Position numbers and translations under genes: made by a program. This document shows positions 35,926-43,915 of a DNA stretch of 64,000 nucleotides, piece by piece. This DNA comes from an uncultured Campylobacterales bacterium. GTDB taxonomy: Bacteria > Campylobacterota > Campylobacteria > Campylobacterales > Arcobacteraceae. How positions within the stretch are numbered: position 1 is the first letter of the stretch; each line of letters begins with the position of its first letter. The stretch covers positions 186,001 through 250,000 of the forward strand of contig CANNFB010000001.1 in NCBI GenBank assembly GCA_947503785.1. The letters are read 5' to 3'. A model generated the notes under the pieces. It saw only the letters and a program-made list of their open reading frames with translations. It was not told the origin of the DNA and did no database searches.

Positions 35926-37471
35926 CTCCAACTTTTATTTTATTCGATTTTATTTTATTATCTCTTTTTAATTTTTTAATATTTACTTTAAATTTATATG
36001 CAATTGTACTTAAAGAATCACCTTTTTTAACTTTATATATTCTTTTATTTACTTTTTTTCTTGAAATATTATTTGTTTTTTTCTTTGGAATAATAAGCTT
36101 TTCATTTAGTCTAATTTTGTTGTTTTTTAATTTATTAGCTTTCTTTAAATCTTTTACAGAAACTTTATACTTATAAGCTATAGAACTTAAACTTTGTCCT
36201 TTTTTTACTATATGAGTATTTTTAGTATATGCATATTTTGTAGTTACTCTTTTTTTACTAGCTTTCTTTTCAATAGGAATAATTAATTTTTGTTTTAACT
36301 TTAATCTATCTGATTTAAGCTCATTAAATTTTCTAATAAAAGAATACTTGACTCTATATTTATGTCCAATACTTGATAAAGTATCACCTTTTTTTACTAT
36401 ATGAACTACAAAAGTGTTATTATTAATCTTATTTTTATTTCTATGATAAAGTTTTAGCTTTTTATACGGAATGTTTACATCATAATATTTAACATCAACA
36501 GGTAAAATATATTGTGTAACATGTCTATTTATAGCTGTAAGTTCTGAAAACTTCATATTTATAATTTTTGATAAGCTTCTTAAGTGAATCCCACCTTTAA
36601 CTTTAATAGTTGTTAAAGAAGAATCCATTTTTCTAATAAATATATTGCTTTTTTGAAAAGTTCTCTCATTTGCAACCATTGCTAAAGCAAGTATTTTACG
36701 TAAATAAATTCTACTTTCTCTAGGTAAGTATTGTCTATCAATCTTACTTTGAATTCTTATTAAATCCGTCGCAGTTAAAGGAATTTTCCATTTTCTTGTA
36801 GCTTTATATATTTTATTAATTTTAAAAAAATCTTTCTTTGTAGCCATATACTCTTTTATAGTTTTTTTATACTTTTTTATTTTAGGTGAGTTTTTTTTAT
36901 TTGGATTGATTAGTAAATATTTATCAATTGTAGCTCTTGTTAGTGCTTCAATAATTCTTCCCTCACCACAGTTATAAGCAAGGATTGCTAAGTACCATTT
37001 TTTAAATCTATCATGATGATAACTAAGATATTTAGAAGCAGCTTTTGTTGATTTAATAAAATCTAATCTCTCATCAACATAATCATCTAGTCTTAAATCA
37101 AAAAGTTGTGCAGTTTTTGGCATAAATTGCCATAAACCCAAAGCTCCTGTATAAGATTTTGCATCAATTTTAAAATTTGATTCTGCCATTGATAAAAATA
37201 AAAAACTCTTTGGTAAGCCTTCTTTTATTAATACCTCTTGTATTTTAGACACATAAGTAGATGATCTTTTTAAAGTTAATTTATAATGATGTAATTGATT
37301 ACGTTTTAATAGCTTGTAATACATTTCTTGTAATGTTTTATCGTTTATAAAAGATTTATCAATATCTAATTCTTTTAAAATTCTATGATTTTTTTTTGTA
37401 TTATAAGATGCGTGTAAGTTGGAGAATAAAAAAGACATAGATAAAAATAAAGCTATTAATATTTTATTCAA
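35903..37471 (-). CDS. mltD: Membrane-bound lytic transglycosylase MltD with three LysM domains
   Basis: 522 residues: signal peptide (1-21), SLT domain (about 75-210) with the catalytic Glu97 in MAESNF, GALGLWQFMPKTA, and AYNCGEGRI. Three LysM repeats follow, each about 44 residues (HIVKKGDTLSSIGHKYRV, HIVKKGQSLSSIAYKYKV, YKVKKGDSLSTIAYKFKV), which bind peptidoglycan. No lipobox is seen. The lysine-rich linker (about 215-245) is extended. It precedes rlpA with a 23-bp overlap, so two glycan-cleaving enzymes are made together. Confidence 0.94.
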   Translation of the reverse strand: MNKILIALFLSMSFLFSNLHASYNTKKNHRILKELDIDKSFINDKTLQEMYYKLLKRNQLHHYKLTLKRSSTYVSKIQEVLIKEGLPKSFLFLSMAESNFKIDAKSYTGALGLWQFMPKTAQLFDLRLDDYVDERLDFIKSTKAASKYLSYHHDRFKKWYLAILAYNCGEGRIIEALTRATIDKYLLINPNKKNSPKIKKYKKTIKEYMATKKDFFKINKIYKATRKWKIPLTATDLIRIQSKIDRQYLPRESRIYLRKILALAMVANERTFQKSNIFIRKMDSSLTTIKVKGGIHLRSLSKIINMKFSELTAINRHVTQYILPVDVKYYDVNIPYKKLKLYHRNKNKINNNTFVVHIVKKGDTLSSIGHKYRVKYSFIRKFNELKSDRLKLKQKLIIPIEKKASKKRVTTKYAYTKNTHIVKKGQSLSSIAYKYKVSVKDLKKANKLKNNKIRLNEKLIIPKKKTNNISRKKVNKRIYKVKKGDSLSTIAYKFKVNIKKLKRDNKIKSNKIKVGDEIAIYK

Positions 37472-37507
37472 ATAAAATCCTATTTTTTAGTATGACTAGA
37501 TATCCTT

Positions 37508-38296
37508 TTAAGATAAACTAGAAAACTCTTTAAATAATTTAATAGCATTATTTGTAGTAAGATTATCAATCTCATCTCTAGACATGTCTAATAATTCCGC
37601 CATTTTATCAGCTACGAAAACAGTATAATATGGTTCATTTCTTTTTCCTCTAAAAGGATGAGGAGTTAAATAAGGACCATCTGTTTCTACGATTAATTTA
37701 TCTTTTGGAATTTTAGGTAAAATTTCTATTAATTTTTTTGCATTTTTAAAAGTAAGAACTCCACCTATTCCAAAATAAAAGTTATGGTCAGCAAGTGGCA
37801 ATAAATGTTCACTTGCATTAAAGCAATGAAGTACTCCACCTACTTGTTTTGCATCATAATCTATTAGTATTTGTCTTGAATCATTTGAAGCTTCTCTTAT
37901 ATGTACAATTAAAGGTTTATTTACTTTTTTTGCAAACTCTATTTGAGCTATAAAAACTTCTTTTTGTTTTGTAATATTAGCTTTTTTTTCTTCCTCATCT
38001 TCAGGAAGTCTAAAATAATCTAATCCACACTCTCCTACTGCTATACATTTAGGATGGTTTATGTATTCTTCCAAAACTTTCTCATCATACATATCAATAT
38101 CATAAGGATGAATTCCCACGGCAAAAAATACTTCATCATATTTTTCAGCTAATTTAATAGCTTGAGGTAAATCACTAAAATCTGCTCCCGGAATTAAAAA
38201 TCCTTTTACATTATGGTCTAAGGCATTTTTAATTACGGCATCAATATCATCATAATATTGTTTGTTGTCTAAATGACAATGAGTATCTATTATTAT
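37508..38296 (-). CDS. tatD: TatD-family metal-dependent DNase; apparent ATA start codon
   Basis: 262 residues if started at 38296. The family N-terminus I-I-D-T-H-C-H-L-D is encoded there, with the metal-binding HxH, but the codon in the Met position is ATA; there is no ATG, GTG or TTG until GTG at 38119, which would delete the HxH and 59 residues. AAAAAAGG lies 8 nt upstream of the ATA, and ATA overlaps the stop of the preceding gene in an ATAA arrangement. Other motifs: VGIHPYD, GECGLDYF, IVHIREA, LHCFNA, ETDGPYLTPHPFRGKRNEP. Confidence 0.9.
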   Translation of the reverse strand: MIIDTHCHLDNKQYYDDIDAVIKNALDHNVKGFLIPGADFSDLPQAIKLAEKYDEVFFAVGIHPYDIDMYDEKVLEEYINHPKCIAVGECGLDYFRLPEDEEEKKANITKQKEVFIAQIEFAKKVNKPLIVHIREASNDSRQILIDYDAKQVGGVLHCFNASEHLLPLADHNFYFGIGGVLTFKNAKKLIEILPKIPKDKLIVETDGPYLTPHPFRGKRNEPYYTVFVADKMAELLDMSRDEIDNLTTNNAIKLFKEFSSLS

Positions 38297-38598
38297 GTTA
38301 AAAACCTTTTTTCTACTAAGTTTAATAATCCATTTACTTTAGCTAAATCTGATGTTTTTATCCAAGCATCAATACCAAAATTTTTAAATGCATCATAATC
38401 TTCTTCATCATCAATCATTGCTACTGAAACATATTTTTCTTTACATACTTCAGATTTATTTTCTTCAAATTCAAAAATTGAATCGATATTTATGATTATT
38501 ATATCTGCTTTTTCACTTATTCCGCTTTGAAAATGTTCAATTTTATGCTCATCATCAAACAACGAATCATCAATTTCACAAAATGTAATTATATTCAT
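38293..38598 (-). CDS. Small receiver-like protein of unknown function
   Basis: I do not recognise this 101-residue protein. Alternating strands and helices (MNIITFCEIDDSLFDD, ADIIIINIDSIFEF, KYVSVAMIDDEEDYDAFKNF, GIDAWIKTSDLAKVNGLLNL) follow a CheY-like fold, and IIIINID places an Asp where the phosphoacceptor lies, but the conserved Thr and Lys are not clear. It precedes tatD with a 4-bp overlap, so tatD translation is probably coupled to it. Confidence 0.65.
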   Translation of the reverse strand: MNIITFCEIDDSLFDDEHKIEHFQSGISEKADIIIINIDSIFEFEENKSEVCKEKYVSVAMIDDEEDYDAFKNFGIDAWIKTSDLAKVNGLLNLVEKRFLT

Positions 38599-38658
38599 AT
38601 AAAATCTCCTAAATTTCTTTAATACTTTATTCTATCTAAAAAATTATTAAATTCAAAG

Positions 38659-39987
38659 CTACAGTATATATCTTGCTGTATCAACGTTATCTACAATCTC
38701 ATCAAGTTTATCTTCAACTAAAGTTTTTGTTATAATTACTTTTTCACCTTTTTTCTCATCAGCATCAAAAGAGATATCTTCAATAACTTTTTCAATAACG
38801 GTATGCAATCTTCTAGCACCTATATCTTCTGTCATTTCATTTGCAGTTACTGAATATTTAGCAAAGGCTCTAATTGCACTATCATCAAACTCTAACTCAA
38901 GCTCTTCAACAGCTAATAAGGCCTGATATTGTTTTAATAAAGAATTCTTAGTATTAGTTAATATTTTATATAAAGCTTCTTCATCTAATGATTCTAATTC
39001 AACTCTTAAAGGAAATCTTCCTTGAAGTTCGGGTAATAAATCACTAGGTTTTGAAACATGGAATGCACCAGCTGCAATAAATAAAATATGGTCAGTTTTA
39101 ACCTGTCCAAATTTAGTCTGAACAGTACTTCCTTCAACAATAGGTAATAAATCTCTTTGAACACCCTCTTTACTTGGGTCTTGATTTTGATTTGTTTTAC
39201 CTGATGCAATTTTATCAATTTCATCTAAGAAGATAATTCCACCATTTTGAGCTCTTTTAACAGCTTCAATTTTAATAGCTTCTTGATCTAGTAAAGATTC
39301 ACTAGCTTCATCTCTTAATAAAATTTTCGCATCTTTAATAGTAACTTCTTTTTTAATTTTATCTTTATTAAGTCCACCAAGCATCTTATTAAGACTTTCT
39401 TGCATAGAACTCATATCCATTGGCATATTAGAATCTAAGATTTCTACATGAGCTTTTTTGGAAACTTCAATTTCAATCTTTTTATCATCTAATGAACCAT
39501 CAAGAAGTTTTTTCTCCATAACATTATATGTTTTGATAAATGATTCTTTTGCATTGTCTGTAGCACTTTGGGGAAGTGGAGGAACTAAAATCTCAATGAT
39601 TTTTCTATGAACTTCACCTTCAATTTTATCTTTGATTTTATCTTCATACTCTTTTGATACAATATTTATTGATTCATATACTAAATCTCTAATCATTGAT
39701 TCAACATCACGTCCAACAAATCCAACTTCTGTATATTTACTAGCTTCCACTTTCACAAATGGTAATGACATCATTTTTGCTAACCGTCTTGCAATTTCAG
39801 TTTTACCAATACCAGTACTTCCAATCATAAGAATATTTTTTGGCATTATTTCTTCTTGAAGTTCTGGTTCGACTTTCATTCTTCTATATCTATTTCTTAA
39901 AGCTAATGCAATCGTTTTTTTAGCATTACCTTGTCCAATAATATAGTCATCTAAGTATGCAACAATTTGCTTAGGTGTTAAATCCAT
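38659..39987 (-). CDS. hslU: HslU, ATPase subunit of the HslUV protease
   Basis: AAA+ unfoldase. 442 residues: IGQGNAKKTIALALRNRYRR near 18, Walker A GSTGIGKTEIARR about 54-66, the pore motif EVGFVGRDVESMIRDL, the inserted I domain (about 110-220), Walker B GGIIFLDEIDKI, sensor regions, and the C-terminal tail TARYIL that docks in HslV. It is encoded 6 bp after hslV. Confidence 0.98.
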   Translation of the reverse strand: MDLTPKQIVAYLDDYIIGQGNAKKTIALALRNRYRRMKVEPELQEEIMPKNILMIGSTGIGKTEIARRLAKMMSLPFVKVEASKYTEVGFVGRDVESMIRDLVYESINIVSKEYEDKIKDKIEGEVHRKIIEILVPPLPQSATDNAKESFIKTYNVMEKKLLDGSLDDKKIEIEVSKKAHVEILDSNMPMDMSSMQESLNKMLGGLNKDKIKKEVTIKDAKILLRDEASESLLDQEAIKIEAVKRAQNGGIIFLDEIDKIASGKTNQNQDPSKEGVQRDLLPIVEGSTVQTKFGQVKTDHILFIAAGAFHVSKPSDLLPELQGRFPLRVELESLDEEALYKILTNTKNSLLKQYQALLAVEELELEFDDSAIRAFAKYSVTANEMTEDIGARRLHTVIEKVIEDISFDADEKKGEKVIITKTLVEDKLDEIVDNVDTARYIL

Positions 39988-39993
39988 ACTTTT

Positions 39994-40530
39994 TTAATCC
40001 TCTATTTTTAATAATTTAATATTTTGATTTGTATAAATACATAGTTCGCCAGCAATCATTAAAGACTCTTTCACGACTGCTTCTTCATCTAAATCAGAGT
40101 GTTTAGCAAGTGCACGTGCAGCAGAAATTGCAAAATTTCCACCAGAACCTATAGATGCAATACATCCATCTTCAGGTTCAACTACATCACCATTTCCACT
40201 TAAAATAAAAATATGTTCTTTATTTAAAACTATCATCATAGCTTCCAATCGTCTAAGAACTTTATCTTTTCTCCACTCTTTAGAAAAAGCAATTACAGCT
40301 TTAAGTAAGTCACCTTTTGTACTTTCAAGATGAGTTTCAAACATATCATAAAGATTAAAGGCATCAGCTGTACTTCCTGCAAAACCAGAAAGAATTTGAT
40401 CTTTATATAATTTTCTAATTTTTGTAGCATTACCTTTTAAAACTGTATCACCAAAAGTAACCTGTCCGTCACCTCCAATTACAGCTTTATTTTTACCCTT
40501 GTAAGCAAGTATCGTTGTAGCATCAAACAT
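39994..40530 (-). CDS. hslV: HslV, peptidase subunit of the HslUV protease
   Basis: Proteasome-like threonine peptidase. 178 residues: the N-terminus [12 protein letters not shown] indicates a short pro-segment before the catalytic Thr (residue 5 or 6) of TTILA; also [41 protein letters not shown] and [15 protein letters not shown]. The longer-than-usual propeptide means processing beyond Met removal is needed. Ribosome site GGAG lies 9 nt before the ATG. Same operon as rplI and hslU. Confidence 0.97.
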   Translation of the reverse strand: MFDATTILAYKGKNKAVIGGDGQVTFGDTVLKGNATKIRKLYKDQILSGFAGSTADAFNLYDMFETHLESTKGDLLKAVIAFSKEWRKDKVLRRLEAMMIVLNKEHIFILSGNGDVVEPEDGCIASIGSGGNFAISAARALAKHSDLDEEAVVKESLMIAGELCIYTNQNIKLLKIED

Positions 40531-40534
40531 CTAA

Positions 40535-40981
40535 TTATTCTCCAATGATTATAACTTCTAATGAGGCATGAATACCATGACCTAATTTACAATCAACTTC
40601 AAATGTACCTTCAGCTTTGATTTTTTTATCTAATGATAAATTCTTTTTATCAACATCAATTGAAAATTGTTTTTTTAACTCTTCTGAAATCTCTTTATTC
40701 GTAACAGAACCGATTAAGTGACCATTTGCACCAATTTTGTGTTTAATAGTAAGTTTTGTAGCATTTAATTTTTCTGCTAATTCTTTTGCCGATGCAAGTT
40801 CTTCTGCTTCTTTTGCATCTTTTCTTTTTTGCTCAGCTTTGTATTTTGCTAATACGTCATTTGTCGCATGTAATGCTAAACCTTTACCAATTAGAAAGTT
40901 TTTACCATATCCATCTTTAACTTCTTTAACTTCACCAGCTTTTCCAGTACCTTGTACATCTTTAATTAATAAAACTTTCAT
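40535..40981 (-). CDS. rplI: Ribosomal protein bL9
   Basis: 148 residues starting [21 protein letters not shown], the conserved N-terminal domain, then the long central helix (about 40-75, [20 protein letters not shown]) and the C-terminal domain ending in [11 protein letters not shown]. The ATG at 40981 has GGAG 6 nt upstream; an in-frame ATG four codons earlier would destroy the conserved start. First gene of the rplI-hslV-hslU operon, 4 bp before hslV. Confidence 0.98.
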   Translation of the reverse strand: MKVLLIKDVQGTGKAGEVKEVKDGYGKNFLIGKGLALHATNDVLAKYKAEQKRKDAKEAEELASAKELAEKLNATKLTIKHKIGANGHLIGSVTNKEISEELKKQFSIDVDKKNLSLDKKIKAEGTFEVDCKLGHGIHASLEVIIIGE

Positions 40982-41061
40982 ATTTATCTCCATGTATCTA
41001 AATTGGCAGTATTTTACTATAATTTGTATGAAGTAAGAATAAATCTTGATTTAATCAAAAA

Positions 41062-41295
41062 TTAAATGTCAATTAATGTATCAAATATATCCGTTGTTCT
41101 TCTTCCTGTTTTTTTTTCAACAAAGATTGAAATTCTTTTTATTTCATCACTTTTTTGTTTTTCTTCAATTTCTTCGATATTTTTTTTAATACTATCTTCT
41201 AAATATTCTCTAAAATTTATGTGTTCATTACATTTATGAATTTTATTTTGATTAAGTTTTTCGTATATATTTTCTTTTTGAGTTTCTACTTTCAT
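41062..41295 (-). CDS. Small hydrophilic protein of unknown function
   Basis: 77 residues, strongly charged, with a likely helical stretch (REYLEDSIKKNIEEIEEKQK, about 29-48) and a C-terminal strand-helix (ISIFVEKKTGRRTTDIFDTL). No known motif; one Cys. GGATTAAT precedes the ATG. It lies between the resolvase-like gene and rplI on the same strand. Its size and composition fit a small DNA- or protein-binding factor but this cannot be stated. Confidence 0.5.
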   Translation of the reverse strand: MKVETQKENIYEKLNQNKIHKCNEHINFREYLEDSIKKNIEEIEEKQKSDEIKRISIFVEKKTGRRTTDIFDTLIDI

Positions 41296-41360
41296 ATTAA
41301 TCCTTTGAAATAAAGAATTTAGAATGTATCAATATTTTGTGTAGTGTATATAAATAAGAT

Positions 41361-41394
41361 GAAGAGATTATAATACTTTTTATATAACCTCTTC
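41361..41394. repeat. Imperfect inverted repeat between the resolvase-like gene and the small gene
   Basis: GAAGAGATTATA (41361-41372) can pair with TATAACCTCTTC (41383-41394) with one mismatch and a 10-nt loop. No T tract follows on the minus strand, so it is not an obvious terminator; it could be an operator for the gene starting at 41295. Confidence 0.4.
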
Positions 41395-41422
41395 TTACTC
41401 TTGCTATTTAAGAATAGTTTTA

Positions 41423-42064
41423 CTAACTTGCAATATCAAGAGTATTAGGCAAATTTTGTCTAATATTCCTTTTTTTAACATAATTATTTAAACCAATATG
41501 ATTGTTGTATCCTAAAAGTTTTGCAATTTTTCTAACAGATAAACCAACTGATAATAACTCTTCAATTTTATCTCTTTGCTTATCAAATTTAGATTTTTGA
41601 ATAGTTCCAACAGGTTTACCTAAAGCAACACCTGATAATTTTTTTGCAGATAATGCTTCTTTTGTTCTTAAGCTCATTAGGTCTTTTTCTAAACCAATTG
41701 TCATAGAAATCATTCCTAAAACCATTTGAGTTAACATATCTTTATCATCAACTAAATCAAGGTTTTGTTTAACTACTAAAATTCTAATTTTATTAGATAA
41801 AAGAAATTTAACAATTTCTAAAATCGTTTCAATTGTTCTTCCAAAAACATTTAAATCATAAACAATAATTGTAGTATTTTTTTCACAATTTTTAAGTAGT
41901 TCAAGAATATTTTTTTCATCACTTGGTGTACTAATATTTATCTCTATATTTTTATAAATATCTATATTATGTTTTTTTACATAATTACTTAATATATCTT
42001 TTTGTTCCTCAGTATATTTTTCATTATTTTTGTTTATTCTTGTATATGTGAAAACATTTGACAT
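41423..42064 (-). CDS. Serine-recombinase-like protein lacking the catalytic serine
   Basis: 213 residues with the resolvase/invertase fold (about 1-140) and a C-terminal helix-turn-helix (RDKIEELLSVGLSVRKIAKLL and onward). The usual YxRVST start is here YTRINKN: Arg9 is kept but the nucleophile serine is Asn11. The second active-site patch D/N-R-L-x-R is N-V-F-G-R at 72-76, so one more catalytic Arg is lost while Arg76 remains. Strand transfer is therefore unlikely; a DNA-binding regulator is the better inference. AAGGATTAAATT precedes the ATG, and repeated sites lie in the promoter region at 42075-42153. Confidence 0.85.
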   Translation of the reverse strand: MSNVFTYTRINKNNEKYTEEQKDILSNYVKKHNIDIYKNIEINISTPSDEKNILELLKNCEKNTTIIVYDLNVFGRTIETILEIVKFLLSNKIRILVVKQNLDLVDDKDMLTQMVLGMISMTIGLEKDLMSLRTKEALSAKKLSGVALGKPVGTIQKSKFDKQRDKIEELLSVGLSVRKIAKLLGYNNHIGLNNYVKKRNIRQNLPNTLDIAS

Positions 42065-42074
42065 AATTTAATCC

Positions 42075-42153
42075 TTAACATTAAGTATATTTTTAATATA
42101 TAAAATTACATAATGTTAAATTATATATATTTAAAGTTTATACATAATGTTAA
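42075..42153. promoter_or_regulatory. Three copies of TAATGTTAA in the promoter region of the resolvase-like gene
   Basis: TACATAATGTTAA occurs at 42107-42119 and again at 42141-42153, start to start 34 bp; the core also occurs inverted as TTAACATTAA at 42075-42084, just before the gene start. On the minus strand a TATATATAAT box lies between the two direct copies. The layout, with sites on both sides of a -10 box, is that of an operator, plausibly for the HTH protein encoded directly downstream. Confidence 0.6.
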
Positions 42154-42309
42154 CAAAGCCAATATTAATATAAGCTTAAAAATTATTAATTTAATGCCTA
42201 TTTTAAAGACTTAAAGGAATATGTCTTTACACATATAATTATACAATTTGAATTAAAAGTCTTTTTTTGATATTATCTTTTTAAATATATGTAAAGAGAA
42301 AGGTATCTT

Positions 42310-42864
42310 TTGAAAATTACTGTTGGAATATCAGGGGCAAGTGGATCTAATTTAGGTCTTACTTTTGTTAAAAAACTTCCTAAAAATATTGAAGTTTTTT
42401 TAGTACTTTCTAAAAGTGCAAAGATTGCATTAAAGTTAGAAAATGGAATATCTGTGAAAAAAACTTTTGAAGAGTATCCCAATGTCACGATATTTTTAGA
42501 TACTAATATTGCTGCACCAATTGCTTCTGGTTCATTTAAAGTGGATAAAATGATTATCCTTCCATGTTCTATGAATACCCTTGCAAAGTGTACAGTTGGA
42601 ATTTCTGATTCATTAATCACAAGAGCTTTTACTGTAATGCTAAAAGAAAAAAGAGATATAGTTTTAGCTCCGAGAGAAATGCCTCTTAATTCAATTGCCT
42701 TAGAAAATATGTTAAAATTATCTAATCTTGGAGTAATAATCGCTCCTCCAGTTCTTGGATACTATTCAAGTCAACAAACACTAGAAGAAATGGAAAATTT
42801 TTTAATTGGTAAATGGTTTGATTTACTAAAAATTGACAATAACTTATATGAAAGATGGAAATAA
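42310..42864 (+). CDS. ubiX: Flavin prenyltransferase UbiX
   Basis: Makes prenylated FMN for UbiD-type decarboxylases. 184 residues: GISGASGSNLGLTFVKKLP at 6-24 (FMN-binding loop), the block MIILPCSMNTLAKCTVGISDSLITRA, then VLAPREMPLNSIALENMLKL and GVIIAPPVLGYYSS. Start is TTG with GAAAGG upstream. First gene of a conserved block with coaD-tmk-hisS-speA-cysE. Confidence 0.95.
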   Translation: MKITVGISGASGSNLGLTFVKKLPKNIEVFLVLSKSAKIALKLENGISVKKTFEEYPNVTIFLDTNIAAPIASGSFKVDKMIILPCSMNTLAKCTVGISDSLITRAFTVMLKEKRDIVLAPREMPLNSIALENMLKLSNLGVIIAPPVLGYYSSQQTLEEMENFLIGKWFDLLKIDNNLYERWK

Positions 42865-42866
42865 AA

Positions 42867-43358
42867 ATGGCTAAAAATTTTAACAGTAGAGAATCATATA
42901 GAAAAGCAATATATAGTGGTACATTTGACCCAATTACAAATGGCCATTTAGATATTATTATTCGTGCTGCAAATATATTCGATGAAGTAATAATTGCAGT
43001 TGCTAAAAGTGAAAGAAAAAAACCAATGTTCTCACATGATGAGAGAGTAAAGTTTGCTCATGTTGCGACAGCAAATTTAACAAATGTAAGAGTTGAAGGT
43101 TTTGATACTTTATTAGTTGATTTAGCAACACAATTAAATGTAAATACGATTATTAGAGGGCTTCGTGCCGTTTCAGATTTTGAATTTGAATTACAAATGG
43201 GTTATGCAAATGCATCTATAAATGATAAAATCGAGACTCTTTATCTTATGCCAACGCTAGAAAATGCCTTTGTATCTTCTACAATAGTTCGAGAAATTAT
43301 TAGATTTGATGGTAAGTTTCAGCACTTAGTTCCTCCAGAGGTTTTAGAATGTATGTAG
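42867..43358 (+). CDS. coaD: Pantetheine-phosphate adenylyltransferase CoaD
   Basis: Penultimate step of coenzyme A synthesis. 163 residues: YSGTFDPITNGHLDIIIRA holds the nucleotidyltransferase (T/H)xGH motif, IIRGLRAVSDFEFELQM binds the phosphopantetheine, and VSSTIVREI is the closing ISSTxVR motif. The ATG at 42867 with GGA 7 nt upstream is preferred over an in-frame ATG at 42855 that would overlap ubiX. Tmk begins inside its 3' end. Confidence 0.96.
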   Translation: MAKNFNSRESYRKAIYSGTFDPITNGHLDIIIRAANIFDEVIIAVAKSERKKPMFSHDERVKFAHVATANLTNVRVEGFDTLLVDLATQLNVNTIIRGLRAVSDFEFELQMGYANASINDKIETLYLMPTLENAFVSSTIVREIIRFDGKFQHLVPPEVLECM

Positions 43359-43915
43359 TTGTAGAAGGAATTGATACAGCTGGAAAATCAACTCAATTAG
43401 ATTTATTACAAAAAAAATATCAAGATGCAACCTTTACAAAAGAACCAGGTGGCACTGATATTGGCTTAAAACTTAGAGAAATGGCTTTAAATGGTGAAGC
43501 AAAATCACCAATTGCCGAAATGTTTTTATTTCTAGCAGATAGAGCTGAGCATATTGAAGAAGTTATTGTTACAAATAAAGATAAATTAGTAATTTCAGAT
43601 AGATCAATGGTTTCAGGAATTGCCTATGCTTCAACATTTCCCTTAGATAAAATGATTGAGCTTAATTTACTAGCTACAAATAATATATTACCAAGCCATA
43701 TAATTTTGTTAGAACTGTCTGCTAGTGAGCTTGAATATAGGCTTTCACAGAAAGAAAATGATGCAATTGAGCTACGAGGAATTGAATATTTAATAAATAT
43801 TCAAAATAGAATGAAAGAAACAATAATTAAACTAGGAATTAATCATCTGTTTATAGATGCCAGTTTAAAAATAGAAGAAATAGAAAAACAAATAGAGGAT
43901 TTTTTAAATGAGTAA
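43349..43915 (+). CDS. tmk: Thymidylate kinase
   Basis: dTMP to dTDP. 188 residues: P-loop EGIDTAGKSTQLDLL at 5-19, the DR(Y/S) motif ISDRSMVSGIAYAS, FTKEPGGTDIGLKLREM for dTMP binding, and RxQKENDAIELRG-type lid (LSQKENDAIELRGIEYL). The start overlaps coaD by 10 bp and the end overlaps hisS by 8 bp. Confidence 0.96.
   Translation: MYVVVEGIDTAGKSTQLDLLQKKYQDATFTKEPGGTDIGLKLREMALNGEAKSPIAEMFLFLADRAEHIEEVIVTNKDKLVISDRSMVSGIAYASTFPLDKMIELNLLATNNILPSHIILLELSASELEYRLSQKENDAIELRGIEYLINIQNRMKETIIKLGINHLFIDASLKIEEIEKQIEDFLNE

Noticed and set aside
37508-38119. GTG at 38119 as the tatD start
   Set aside because: It deletes the metal-binding HxH and the first 59 family residues and has no ribosome site.
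41423-42153. An insertion sequence or invertible element around the serine-recombinase-like gene
   Set aside because: No terminal inverted repeats, target duplications or cargo genes; the catalytic serine is absent.
42273-42620. Minus-strand reading frame opposite ubiX
   Set aside because: Shadow of ubiX, whose FMN-binding motifs are clear on the plus strand.
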